Positions 8,969 to 16,517 of a stretch of 42,693 nucleotides of DNA are shown here, piece after piece. The stretch spans positions 1-42,693 of the forward strand of contig DUBS01000007.1 of assembly GCA_012960225.1 (NCBI GenBank), read 5' to 3'. The translations under genes and the position numbers were made by a program. Source of the DNA: Gemmatimonadota bacterium (GTDB lineage: Bacteria; Gemmatimonadota; Gemmatimonadetes; Longimicrobiales; Gaopeijiaceae). Positions within the stretch are counted from its first letter, which is position 1; every line of letters starts with the position of its first letter. The notes under the pieces were generated by a model. That model saw only the letters and a program-made list of their open reading frames with translations. It was not told the DNA's origin and ran no database searches.

Positions 8969-10207
8969 TCAGACTTTCCTAAGAACTAGCGTAGCGTTCG
9001 AGCCACCAAATGCGAATGAATTAGAGACAGCAACGGTGAGTTCCGGTGCCTCTCTCCCATAGCCCGGTACACAGTCTAGGTCACAGCATGGATCTGGATG
9101 TGTGAGGTTCGCCGTCGGAGGTATCCGTCCCTTCTGAAGTGCAATCGCAGTAATCGCTGCCTCAAGCGCCCCGGAAGCACCAACCAAGTGGCCGTGAACG
9201 GACTTAGTAGAACTAACTGCAAGATTTGAAGCATGATCCTCAAAAACATTCTTAATAGCTTCGATCTCAATCGGATCCCCAGACGGAGTTCCCGTCGCGT
9301 GAGCATTCACGTACTGGACTTCCTCTCGTTCTATATCCGCGTCAGTGATCGCTGATCTCATTGCTGCTTCCTGACCTGCAGCGTGTGGTTCCGTCAAACT
9401 GAACGCGTCACTTGAAACACCATAACCGATGATTTCTGCGATTGGATCTACACCTCGTTCCCGGAGTGCCGATTCGGCTTCGAGGACGAGAAGAACAGCT
9501 CCTTCACCTAACACCAATCCAGTCCGTTCAAGGTCAAAAGGTCGACTGGATCTCTCAGGGCCATCCATGTGTGAGCTTGCAAGAACACCAAGTCGTTCCC
9601 ACGCAGCGATCGAGCCATCATTGAGCATGGCCTCAGCGCCGCCACTTAGGGCGGTGTCCAGGTAGCCATCGCGAATCGCTCGAAACGCCTCACCAATAGC
9701 TACTGTCGACGACGCGCAGGCAATCGAGTAGGTATGCGTTGGCCCATGGAGTCCGAATCGCATAGAGATGTGTGAAGCCGGCCCACTTGCCATGATCATC
9801 GGTACAGTGCTGGGCCTTCCCCTTCGGCTCTGGCGCACAAAATACGTTCGATAGCCCTCCTGTAGAATCTCCGCACCACCGAGTCCACACCCCATGTAGA
9901 CCCCGATTTCCCCGTCTTCTATACTTTGCCCCTCCCCAAGTAACCCAGACGACTGTAAGGCCCCTTCTGCTGCTACAACCGCCATCTGTGAGGCACGCGC
10001 CATAAAGAGTTGCTGCTTCTTAGAGATTCGATCTTTTGGTGTGAAGTCCACGGTTGCGAGTGGAAGGTCCGAACCGAAGTCCGCCGTGCCTGACCTGACC
10101 AACCGTACTGCCGAATCTCCTTGGTAGATCCGATCAAATATCGATGCAGGATCTTCTCCGTGGGGAGCGATTAAGCCGAGTCCCGTGATAAAAACGCGCC
10201 GCCCCAC
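8969..10207 (-). CDS. Beta-ketoacyl-ACP synthase, FabF family
   Basis: This 412-residue condensing enzyme joins malonyl-ACP to an acyl chain. The catalytic triad is intact: C164 in ACASST, H303 in NAHATGTPSGD and H340 in SVHGHLVGAS, with K335 nearby. Length and motifs match FabF/KASII. It starts with GTG eight bases after the stop of the adjacent acyl carrier protein gene, so the two form a dedicated ACP-ketosynthase pair. No fabD, fabG or fabH sits beside it, so this is probably an accessory synthase for a special lipid rather than the housekeeping fatty acid operon. The nearby glycosyltransferases, flippase and GNAT acyltransferase support that inference. Confidence 0.92.
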   Translation of the reverse strand: MGRRVFITGLGLIAPHGEDPASIFDRIYQGDSAVRLVRSGTADFGSDLPLATVDFTPKDRISKKQQLFMARASQMAVVAAEGALQSSGLLGEGQSIEDGEIGVYMGCGLGGAEILQEGYRTYFVRQSRRGRPSTVPMIMASGPASHISMRFGLHGPTHTYSIACASSTVAIGEAFRAIRDGYLDTALSGGAEAMLNDGSIAAWERLGVLASSHMDGPERSSRPFDLERTGLVLGEGAVLLVLEAESALRERGVDPIAEIIGYGVSSDAFSLTEPHAAGQEAAMRSAITDADIEREEVQYVNAHATGTPSGDPIEIEAIKNVFEDHASNLAVSSTKSVHGHLVGASGALEAAITAIALQKGRIPPTANLTHPDPCCDLDCVPGYGREAPELTVAVSNSFAFGGSNATLVLRKV

Positions 10208-10215
10208 GGACCGTG

Positions 10216-10455
10216 TCAGTCGCCCTTAACCTCGATAAGCTCGTCGATCAGCGTTGCAGCCTCGGCGAGCGTTTCGAATTCAGCTCGGTCGTCTGGAACT
10301 TCAATGTTGAACTCATCTTCAACGTCAAAGAGGAATTCTACCACCATAAGCGAATCAAGGCCGAGGTCAGTTAGGGTCGCCTCAGGCCGAATCTTATCCT
10401 CGTCGACGTCGTACTTGTCGACGAGTACTTTTGCTAGATAGGAGTAGGCGCTCAT
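10216..10455 (-). CDS. Acyl carrier protein
   Basis: This 79-residue acidic protein carries the phosphopantetheine site DSL with S35 in LTDLGLDSLMVVE, and ends with the usual helix IV. I chose the ATG at 10455 because GGAGAAG lies about ten bases upstream and this gives the normal ACP N-terminus. An in-frame start at 10485 would add ten residues with no ribosome binding site. It is the first gene of a two-gene operon with the FabF-like synthase. It is probably specialised, as the neighbours are not the usual fatty acid synthesis genes. Confidence 0.95.
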   Translation of the reverse strand: MSAYSYLAKVLVDKYDVDEDKIRPEATLTDLGLDSLMVVEFLFDVEDEFNIEVPDDRAEFETLAEAATLIDELIEVKGD

Positions 10456-10679
10456 ACCGGCGCTTCTCCATGCAGGAGAAAACAAAGGGAGCCCGCGCTA
10501 GCGAGCAGTCCCGAAAATCGATGCGAAAGGTATCATGCCCGGAGCGCTCAACACAGTTTCACACTACTAAAGGCCTGGAATCTAGAGTGAACGAGGGTCT
10601 CAGTCTTTGTGTTGACATAAGCTTGAAGCTGGGCCCACGATTACCGAGACTCTTAGTGCGTGACCAGCTTGGAGAAAAC
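10456..10679. promoter_or_regulatory. Divergent intergenic region between ACP and dehydrogenase genes
   Basis: This stretch of 224 bases should contain the promoters for the ACP-ketosynthase pair (minus) and the lipoprotein dehydrogenase (plus). A consensus-like TTGACA is at 10612-10617 on the plus strand, but the expected -10 position 17 bases later does not match TATAAT. The plus-strand frame of the dehydrogenase stays open through this gap into the ACP gene, but I consider that extension non-coding. Confidence 0.3.
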
Positions 10680-11924
10680 ATGACAACCGCGAAGATATTC
10701 ATGATCCGTATTCGGTCCGCGATAGGCGTATTGTCGCTTGCCGGTGTTACATGTTTGGTTGCCTGCTCGAATGAGGAACAGACAACACCTGGCTTCGACG
10801 ACTATCGCCTAGAAGACTATGCCGATTTATCGCCAGAAGACCTTGTCCAGAAGTTCAATCTACGGGAATCTGATGTAGCTGTTCGTGATCTTCCGGGCTG
10901 GGCGCCACTTAAGAAGGTCGTGGTAGAGATGCCAGGGAATGAACCTTGGGAAAATCGTTTTGAGCGACTGGAATTTCTTAGAGAAAAAGCTCCCGAAGTA
11001 GAGTTCATTCCAGTCAAGAATCTTTCAGATGCGATAGAAAGGGGCGTGCTAGCTGATGCACAAGCCACCATAGGTCTCGGTTGTGGTCCTAGCACTGTGG
11101 ATGCCATTGGTCCCGATGTGAGATGGATTCAGTCAGGCAGTGTAGGACTAAATCGCTGTTTCAATACGATCGGTGAAGAAGCTGAAAGAATGCAGAATAC
11201 TCTTCGAGAAAGAAATATTCTTGTCAGCTCCATCCGTGACATGACAAAGCATGCTATCGCACAGCATTCCTTCACCATAATGCTTTCTCTGATCGGAGGC
11301 ATGGATATTCATGCGAAGAGACAGCGGCAACATATATGGGGAAGAACCACTACAGATGTAGTACGAGATAAGAATCTTGATGTGGAGTTTCAGGACCTGA
11401 CTTTACTTGTTGTGGGACTGGGGAGTCTCGGTACAGAAGTGGGAAGACTCGCACATGCTTTGGGTATGAGAGTGATCGCAACACGAAATACCAGTCGTTC
11501 TGGTCCGGATTTTGTAGATTATGTCGGCTTGTCAGATGAAATGTTTGATCTAGCAAAGCAAGCAGATATAGTGTTTGCCGCAGTGCCGCCGACGCCGGCT
11601 ACGCTTGGATTATTTGATATGAAATTTTTCGAGGCCATGAAAGAGTCGGCGTATTTTGTGAGTATAACCCGTCTTGGAGTTATCAACTGGGAAGATCTTA
11701 AGATGGCACTCACATCAGAAAAGATCGCTGGCTTCGGGACTGATGATCTGCCTCAAGATGACTTTGAACTATGGGATCTTCCGCGAGTAATCATGACCCC
11801 ACACGTATCGGATTATTCTCCTCGTTACAGGGACAATCAGTACGTGTTTTATCGCGAGAATTTGAGGCGCTATATCGCCGGAGAAAAGCTACTTAATCTG
11901 ATCAATGTCGATCGCGGGTACTAG
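10680..11924 (+). CDS. Lipoprotein-anchored D-2-hydroxyacid dehydrogenase-like protein
   Basis: The 414-residue protein is a D-isomer 2-hydroxyacid dehydrogenase with an added lipoprotein signal. Residues 1-29 form a signal peptide ending in the lipobox LVAC, with C29 followed by Ser, so outer-membrane sorting is possible. The nucleotide-binding motif GLGSLG is at 246-251, the catalytic arginine is R331 in SITRLG, and the histidine is H375 in TPHVSD. The third catalytic position, normally Glu, appears to be Asp (near D356). The start is the ATG at 10680 with GGAGA just upstream. NAD(P) is scarce outside the cytoplasm, so an exported member of this family is odd. It may bind another cofactor or be non-enzymatic. 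Glyoxylate or hydroxypyruvate reduction is the closest family activity. Confidence 0.85.
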   Translation: MTTAKIFMIRIRSAIGVLSLAGVTCLVACSNEEQTTPGFDDYRLEDYADLSPEDLVQKFNLRESDVAVRDLPGWAPLKKVVVEMPGNEPWENRFERLEFLREKAPEVEFIPVKNLSDAIERGVLADAQATIGLGCGPSTVDAIGPDVRWIQSGSVGLNRCFNTIGEEAERMQNTLRERNILVSSIRDMTKHAIAQHSFTIMLSLIGGMDIHAKRQRQHIWGRTTTDVVRDKNLDVEFQDLTLLVVGLGSLGTEVGRLAHALGMRVIATRNTSRSGPDFVDYVGLSDEMFDLAKQADIVFAAVPPTPATLGLFDMKFFEAMKESAYFVSITRLGVINWEDLKMALTSEKIAGFGTDDLPQDDFELWDLPRVIMTPHVSDYSPRYRDNQYVFYRENLRRYIAGEKLLNLINVDRGY

Positions 11925-11931
11925 TATTTTC

Positions 11932-11946
11932 AATATCGACGATATT
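11932..11946. promoter_or_regulatory. 15-base palindrome AATATCGACGATATT
   Basis: Two perfect seven-base arms flank one central base, seven bases after the dehydrogenase stop and about 94 bases before the TPR gene. The loop is too short for a hairpin, so if it has a function it would be a binding site for a dimeric regulator. AT-rich palindromes of this size can occur by chance. Confidence 0.25.
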
Positions 11947-12039
11947 CAGGGTTCCATAAATTCTGAGATCAAATGGGATGAGTTCTCAGCAGAGTTGAGG
12001 ATGTGAGTATCGTGAACAGAAGCATTAACACTAGCTAAT

Positions 12040-12858
12040 ATGATACATCTAAGAATCCTCAGTTTATCGATGTTTCTCGCTCTATGCCCAGCCAACGACT
12101 CTCTGACGGTTCTGGCTCAGGCCCCGCTCACTGTACAAGCCGTCAAACCTCTAGCCCCGACCGCCTTAGCCACAGGAGATTCGCTCTTCTTCTCGATGGA
12201 GCCCCTTGCTTCGTTTAGACGCCTCGAAGCACGGGTGGAGATAGCTCCAAGTGACTACGAAGCTCGTTGGAGAGCCGCACGCGCTGCTCTTATTCTTGGA
12301 GTTATAGAAGAAGACAGGGAACGAACAGGTCGTTGGCTTAGAATTGCTGTACAGCATGCTTCGGAAGCACGGCGCTTGCGACCTGATAATGTAGATGCAA
12401 TAGCATGGTTGGCAGCAGCGAAGGGGCGGCTAGCCCAAGACATCGGAGGGGCCCGAGAACAGGTCAGATTGGCACAGGAGGTGTGGGCCTTGACCCAAGA
12501 GGCTCTGGCAATTGACGGTAACCACGCATTAGCTAACAGTGTCTTCGGCAAGCTCAATCAAGAAGTTCGAAGTCTATCAGGCTTCGAACGCTTCATCGCA
12601 CGAACTTTTATGGGCGGTGGGGACCCAATGAAGTCCAGTTCTTGGGAAGCTGCTGAAGAACACATCCTCAGAGCACTTGAGAATGAACCAGGCACCGTAC
12701 TCTTCTACAAAGACCTGGGAGACACCTACCGTATTCAGGACAAACTAGACCTGGCGCGGACTGCATATCAGGAAGGTCTGGCAGCACCAGACCTGTACCC
12801 TTCGGACCCTATGTGGAAAGAGCAAATGGCCGACAGGATAAAGCAGCTCGGTCGCTAG
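12040..12858 (+). CDS. Exported TPR-repeat protein
   Basis: This 272-residue protein has an N-terminal signal peptide with a likely cut near LAQA (25-28). It then has helical repeats of the tetratricopeptide type (for example the segments around 62-90, 97-125, 138-166 and 210-262). The region around SGFERFIARTFMGGG resembles bacterial relatives of the RMDN/FMP27-adjacent TPR group, but I am not sure of that assignment. It probably acts as a periplasmic scaffold. It lies 115 bases after the lipoprotein dehydrogenase on the same strand and converges, with only three bases between the stops, on the GT4 gene. No ribosome binding site is evident before the ATG. Confidence 0.75.
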   Translation: MIHLRILSLSMFLALCPANDSLTVLAQAPLTVQAVKPLAPTALATGDSLFFSMEPLASFRRLEARVEIAPSDYEARWRAARAALILGVIEEDRERTGRWLRIAVQHASEARRLRPDNVDAIAWLAAAKGRLAQDIGGAREQVRLAQEVWALTQEALAIDGNHALANSVFGKLNQEVRSLSGFERFIARTFMGGGDPMKSSSWEAAEEHILRALENEPGTVLFYKDLGDTYRIQDKLDLARTAYQEGLAAPDLYPSDPMWKEQMADRIKQLGR

Positions 12859-12861
12859 TGG

Positions 12862-14004
12862 TCAGGGTCGGAATCCTGAGGCTTCTCTGTAGATACGCTC
12901 ATGTTCCTCTACTACGAGCGGCCAATCAAATGGAGGGGGATTCCTAATACTCCCCTCACATAGCTTCACAAGTAGGCCGCGATCGCAAGCAAGTTGTGTC
13001 AGAGCATCTACCATTCCCTGATCCGTATCGACCAGAAGCCCCGCTAACCCATCTGGCACGATCTCCGGTAAGCTGCCAGTCCTAAAGGCAACAACAGGTA
13101 GACCAACCGCACGAGCTTCTAAAGCGGAGAGTCCAAAAGCTTCCCGGGAGCTGGGGAGGATAAATACGTCAGAATTACGTAACACTTCCCGAACAGCTTT
13201 ACGGGGTATCGATCCCAGAAATTTTGCCTCCACACCCAAGCGAGATGCCTGCCTCTCAAGGGCAGATCGGCGTGGGCCATCTCCCACGAATGTGACCCTA
13301 AACCTATGCCCATTTGGAATATTCTTCTTAGCCGCAGCCACAATTTCAAGCAAGGCTGAGCCTCTCTTTCGGTTCTTAAGACGCTGAACGGTAACCAGAT
13401 CTATACAGTTTCTTGCGGGCACAGAGACAGAGCATCCCTCACTCCACCATCCAATATCTATACCGTTTGCCAGCACTGTTGTCGGGCGATCAAGAACGCT
13501 AGACACTCCGTCCGCGACCGTCGGGCTAACACCAGCCACCACCTGCGGCCAGGATCCCCATCTAGTTAGAGCGTGGGACAGTTTATAAACCCATTCATGT
13601 CCTCCCAACGTCGAATGGAATGTGACAACGAGTGGCAAGCCCAGTGAGTGTGCGGCCCAGCCACCGGCTAGAGCACCAGCCGAAGCAATCGATGCATGCA
13701 CGTGCACCACATCAGGTGACCACGTGACAAGATCCTCACGAAGGCGCTTCGGAAGCAGAGGAGATATCGGTACCCCCATCATCGGGACCGTGAAAGAAGG
13801 AACCCTGACAACCTGGAAGTTTTCGGCTCGCGAGGTCGGCACTAATGGTACGCGAGCCCCTTGTTCTAAGGTGCTCTCCGGCGTCATGGTCAAAATTCGA
13901 ACCTCATGCCGGCGATCAGCAAGCGTATGAGCTAGATCGTCGATCAGAAACTCAACTCCCCCGAGTCTGGGAAGATAGTATTCAGCCAACAGTGTAATCT
14001 TCAG
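12862..14004 (-). CDS. Glycosyltransferase family 4 (GT-B), probable CTG start
   Basis: This is a cytoplasmic GT-B enzyme that moves a sugar from a nucleotide sugar to a lipid or glycan. It has the N-terminal acceptor-side motif AEYYLPRLGGVEFLIDDLA, the GDGPRR donor-domain turn, and the E-x7-E signature in SREAFGLSALEAR. The usual first strand of the family (KITLLAEYYLP) is present only if translation begins upstream of the TTG at 13989. The in-frame CTG at 14004 lies five bases after GGAGG, whereas the TTG is 20 bases away from it, so I propose a CTG start. It follows the GNAT acyltransferase by 25 bases on the same strand, suggesting that the sugar goes onto the acylated product. Confidence 0.85.
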   Translation of the reverse strand: MKITLLAEYYLPRLGGVEFLIDDLAHTLADRRHEVRILTMTPESTLEQGARVPLVPTSRAENFQVVRVPSFTVPMMGVPISPLLPKRLREDLVTWSPDVVHVHASIASAGALAGGWAAHSLGLPLVVTFHSTLGGHEWVYKLSHALTRWGSWPQVVAGVSPTVADGVSSVLDRPTTVLANGIDIGWWSEGCSVSVPARNCIDLVTVQRLKNRKRGSALLEIVAAAKKNIPNGHRFRVTFVGDGPRRSALERQASRLGVEAKFLGSIPRKAVREVLRNSDVFILPSSREAFGLSALEARAVGLPVVAFRTGSLPEIVPDGLAGLLVDTDQGMVDALTQLACDRGLLVKLCEGSIRNPPPFDWPLVVEEHERIYREASGFRP

Positions 14005-14029
14005 CTGAACCTCCGTGGCCCGTTCACGC

Positions 14030-15157
14030 TCAACGCTCTCTCAGTGACTTCTCGTAAATGCGCCATCGTTTATGGGGAGCAAGTCCAAGTGACCTCAACG
14101 GAGAAACTAGTGCCTCATTCTCTTCAAGAATCCATGAGGCTTCTGCTTCTTCAGCTCCTATTTCGACAGCTCGGCGAGCCACCTCGTGCATCAGTAATGA
14201 GAAAAAGCCACGGTTCCGGTAGTCACGCCTGAGCCCTAACAGAATAATGCGTCCACTGAGTACCCTCGGTAGGGTTAAGAAAAGGCGAACCATGTTCCAT
14301 GGCCACAGGCGCCCTGAAGGCATGCGGCGGAGTACGTGATTAATATCTCGAGCAACCACAACGAATCCGACCGCTTCTCCATCAACTTCAGCGATGCACG
14401 CGAACCGAGGGTGCAGGACCCTACGAAGATCCTTGGCAAGGTGCCAAAATTCCTGCCAAGAAGGTGGTACGAAACCCCAATTATCTACCCAGGCATCACA
14501 GTACAACTTATGGAAGATCCTGACTTCCTGTTCGAAGCGGCTAAAATCCCATTCGCGAAATACCAACTTCGTCCGGGCAAGCTTCCGTTCAACCACCTTC
14601 TTCATGCGATCCGGAAAACCGAACTCCGATCCCTGGATGAGACGGTAGCCCAGTAGGTCTTTGGCGCCCATATAGCCACTACTCTCAAGCAAGCGCTCAT
14701 AGTACGGCGGCGTCCACGGTGTCATGATCACGGCTTCGCGATCAAACCCATCTACCAGAAGTCCACATTCGTGGTTCATCGAAGGATTTACCGGACCTCT
14801 CGCTGTCTCGAGACCTCTTCCTTGCAACCACCGTTCGGCTCTCTCCATGAGCGCACCGGCTGCTTCCTGGTCGTCCCTACACTCAAAGAAACCAAAGAAG
14901 CCAACCCGATCTCTGTGATATTCGTTGTGCCAACCATTCCGTATGGCCGCGACCCGGCCCACAGGACGACCTTCTCGTTCTGCGATGAATAATCCTCTCT
15001 CCGCAGATTGATAAAAGGGGTTCTTTTTCCGATCTAAGACGCCGCGAACTACTGCACGGAGAGGAGGAACCCAGGCAGAGTCGTCCCGATCATGGACCTT
15101 CCAGGATACATCGATAAAGCGCGCGGTCCCGCTCCGCCCATCCACTTGCAGAGTCAA
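14030..15157 (-). CDS. GNAT-fold N-acyltransferase, YghO / bacterial ceramide synthase-like
   Basis: The 375-residue protein has a GNAT fold and a conserved core, ARGPVNPSMNHECGLLVDGF near 118-137, followed by TPPYYERLLESSGY and AKDLLGYRL. This pattern and length match the uncharacterised E. coli YghO family. As I recall, the Caulobacter ceramide synthase is also a GNAT-superfamily enzyme close to this group, which would make N-acylation of a sphingoid base the leading guess here. The start is a TTG with GAGGA about seven bases upstream. It is followed by a GT4 glycosyltransferase, and an ACP, ketosynthase, flippase and PAP2 phosphatase lie within 10 kb. No serine palmitoyltransferase is visible, so the acceptor amine is unproven. 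Confidence 0.75.
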   Translation of the reverse strand: MTLQVDGRSGTARFIDVSWKVHDRDDSAWVPPLRAVVRGVLDRKKNPFYQSAERGLFIAEREGRPVGRVAAIRNGWHNEYHRDRVGFFGFFECRDDQEAAGALMERAERWLQGRGLETARGPVNPSMNHECGLLVDGFDREAVIMTPWTPPYYERLLESSGYMGAKDLLGYRLIQGSEFGFPDRMKKVVERKLARTKLVFREWDFSRFEQEVRIFHKLYCDAWVDNWGFVPPSWQEFWHLAKDLRRVLHPRFACIAEVDGEAVGFVVVARDINHVLRRMPSGRLWPWNMVRLFLTLPRVLSGRIILLGLRRDYRNRGFFSLLMHEVARRAVEIGAEEAEASWILEENEALVSPLRSLGLAPHKRWRIYEKSLRER

Positions 15158-15224
15158 GTCGTCGTCCTCAGTACTTCACAACGCTACGAGAGCGATACCG
15201 CTGGCCCTAAGCTCGGATTACCCC

Positions 15225-16361
15225 TCATCTCATCGCTGAGAACAAGGCGCGATGTGCTTCAACAATGCGTTGCCGAGCATTCTCATCTGGCTCAAGCGAC
15301 CAATTATCTTCTTCCGAGGTACCTCCCAATGCAATCCCATCACTACGTGGCTGCATGTGGATAAACCCACCAGTCCCCTGAAGGCCACCGAACGTCGCAT
15401 AGTTCACCTCGGGCTGGGGTACCAGAAGGGTCAATTGCCCTTTCAGGGGTACAAGCTCTGTGTCTCCGAACAAGTCATGTGACCCAAGTCCTGTGCAGTT
15501 GATAATGATCGACTCATCGAGCGTCATAAGGTCTCTAGGAGTATCGAATTTCCTAATCACAATGCGTCCATCGAATCGCATGACGTCGCGCACCAAGGCG
15601 TCCAAATAAATGGACGGCTCAATCCGCAACGTGACACGTTGACTTGCGTAGCGAGTCGGGAAGGGATGCTCCCCAGGCCCCAGAGCCACCGTTGGGAGCC
15701 TCAAATCCGAGGGAAGCAATGGATCCTGATCCTCCCGTGTTGAACCCTCCCTCGGAGCTGAGTCACTCAGAGCGTAACTATCAATCCATGAAATCCCGTA
15801 TTCCGGTCCGCTAAGGAGCTGAAGTTGCCTGTAGGCAATCCTTGCTGCCTGCCTAAGCTGAATATCCCATGCAGCCGTTCGACGTTCTCGATCGACTAGG
15901 CCCGAAGTCGGAGTCCATGCAGCTAAGGACATGTTTGACGTGGTATCTGGAGGAACTGAGAGTGCATAAATTGTCACCGAGAAGCCCCGGCGTTGTAGCT
16001 GTCTCGCGGTCGTCAAACCAGCGACCCCACATCCGATAACAGCCACTCCGCGGAGTTCACTCTCTAGTGCGAGGTCTGCAGCCATAGATCCTGTACCCCA
16101 GGATAGCGACATACCTGATCCACCGTGTCCATAATTGTGGATCAGGGTCTTATCACCGAACCGCTCCGCTCTAAGTACAAAGCCCGATGGCCTATGCGGT
16201 CGCAGACCCACAGTGGTGTGTATCACCCGATTCCAGGCAACGTTGAGTGGGGGGAGTAGCTTGTAAGGAGACAAAGATGATGCTGAACCTTGGAAACAAC
16301 CTCCCAGGCCAAAACCCAAGATGCCCATACCGCTAGTTTTTAGGAGTGTGCGCCGGTCCAT
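15225..16361 (-). CDS. Tat/lipoprotein FAD-dependent oxidoreductase, D-amino-acid-oxidase-like, permuted
   Basis: The 378-residue flavoprotein belongs to the DAO superfamily. It begins with a double-arginine signal (MDRRTLLK) ending in the lipobox LGGC (C22), so it is probably Tat-exported and lipidated. The motif order is unusual. GLRPHR (52-57) and HNYGHGGSG (75-83), which close the protein in D-amino acid oxidases, come before the FAD Rossmann motif GCGVAG (110-115). The C-terminus stops after the GGTSEED segment that normally precedes GLRPHR. The pieces fit as a circular permutation. FAD-binding residues NCTGLGS are also visible. It lies 67 bases before the GNAT gene on the same strand. 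Substrate unknown; a D-amino acid or another small amine is plausible. Confidence 0.85.
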   Translation of the reverse strand: MDRRTLLKTSGMGILGFGLGGCFQGSASSLSPYKLLPPLNVAWNRVIHTTVGLRPHRPSGFVLRAERFGDKTLIHNYGHGGSGMSLSWGTGSMAADLALESELRGVAVIGCGVAGLTTARQLQRRGFSVTIYALSVPPDTTSNMSLAAWTPTSGLVDRERRTAAWDIQLRQAARIAYRQLQLLSGPEYGISWIDSYALSDSAPREGSTREDQDPLLPSDLRLPTVALGPGEHPFPTRYASQRVTLRIEPSIYLDALVRDVMRFDGRIVIRKFDTPRDLMTLDESIIINCTGLGSHDLFGDTELVPLKGQLTLLVPQPEVNYATFGGLQGTGGFIHMQPRSDGIALGGTSEEDNWSLEPDENARQRIVEAHRALFSAMR

Positions 16362-16381
16362 ATCAACTCACTTACGAATAT

Positions 16382-16406
16382 TGCACGTGCATCTTACATG
16401 AAGATG
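16382..16406. promoter_or_regulatory. Palindrome TGCACGTGCA plus adjacent inverted repeat
   Basis: A perfect ten-base palindrome at 16382-16391 overlaps a six-base inverted repeat (CATCTT at 16390-16395 and AAGATG at 16401-16406). The pair lies 20 to 45 bases upstream of the flavoprotein start, where an operator would be expected. The assignment is by position and symmetry only. Confidence 0.3.
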
Positions 16407-16462
16407 GATAAGCAGGATACTAAGTCTTAGATCCTCCTTTCGGAGCCATATCACATCTCTGC

Positions 16463-16487
16463 GACTATCAACGCTTTATTGATAGTC
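16463..16487 (-). terminator. Hairpin downstream of aminotransferase gene
   Basis: GACTATCAA and TTGATAGTC form a perfect nine-base-pair stem with a seven-base loop, 31 bases after the stop of the class V aminotransferase. There is no U-tract on the minus strand, so it would be a weak or factor-dependent terminator, or an RNA-end stabiliser. It could equally be a regulatory element for the flavoprotein downstream. Confidence 0.35.
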
Positions 16488-16517
16488 CGATAGCCATCCT
16501 GTAGAGGTCAACAAAAG

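Noticed and set aside
10431..10679. Upstream extension of the lipoprotein dehydrogenase reading frame into the ACP gene
   Set aside because: The added residues have no family features. The ATG at 10680 has a ribosome binding site and begins a proper lipoprotein signal.
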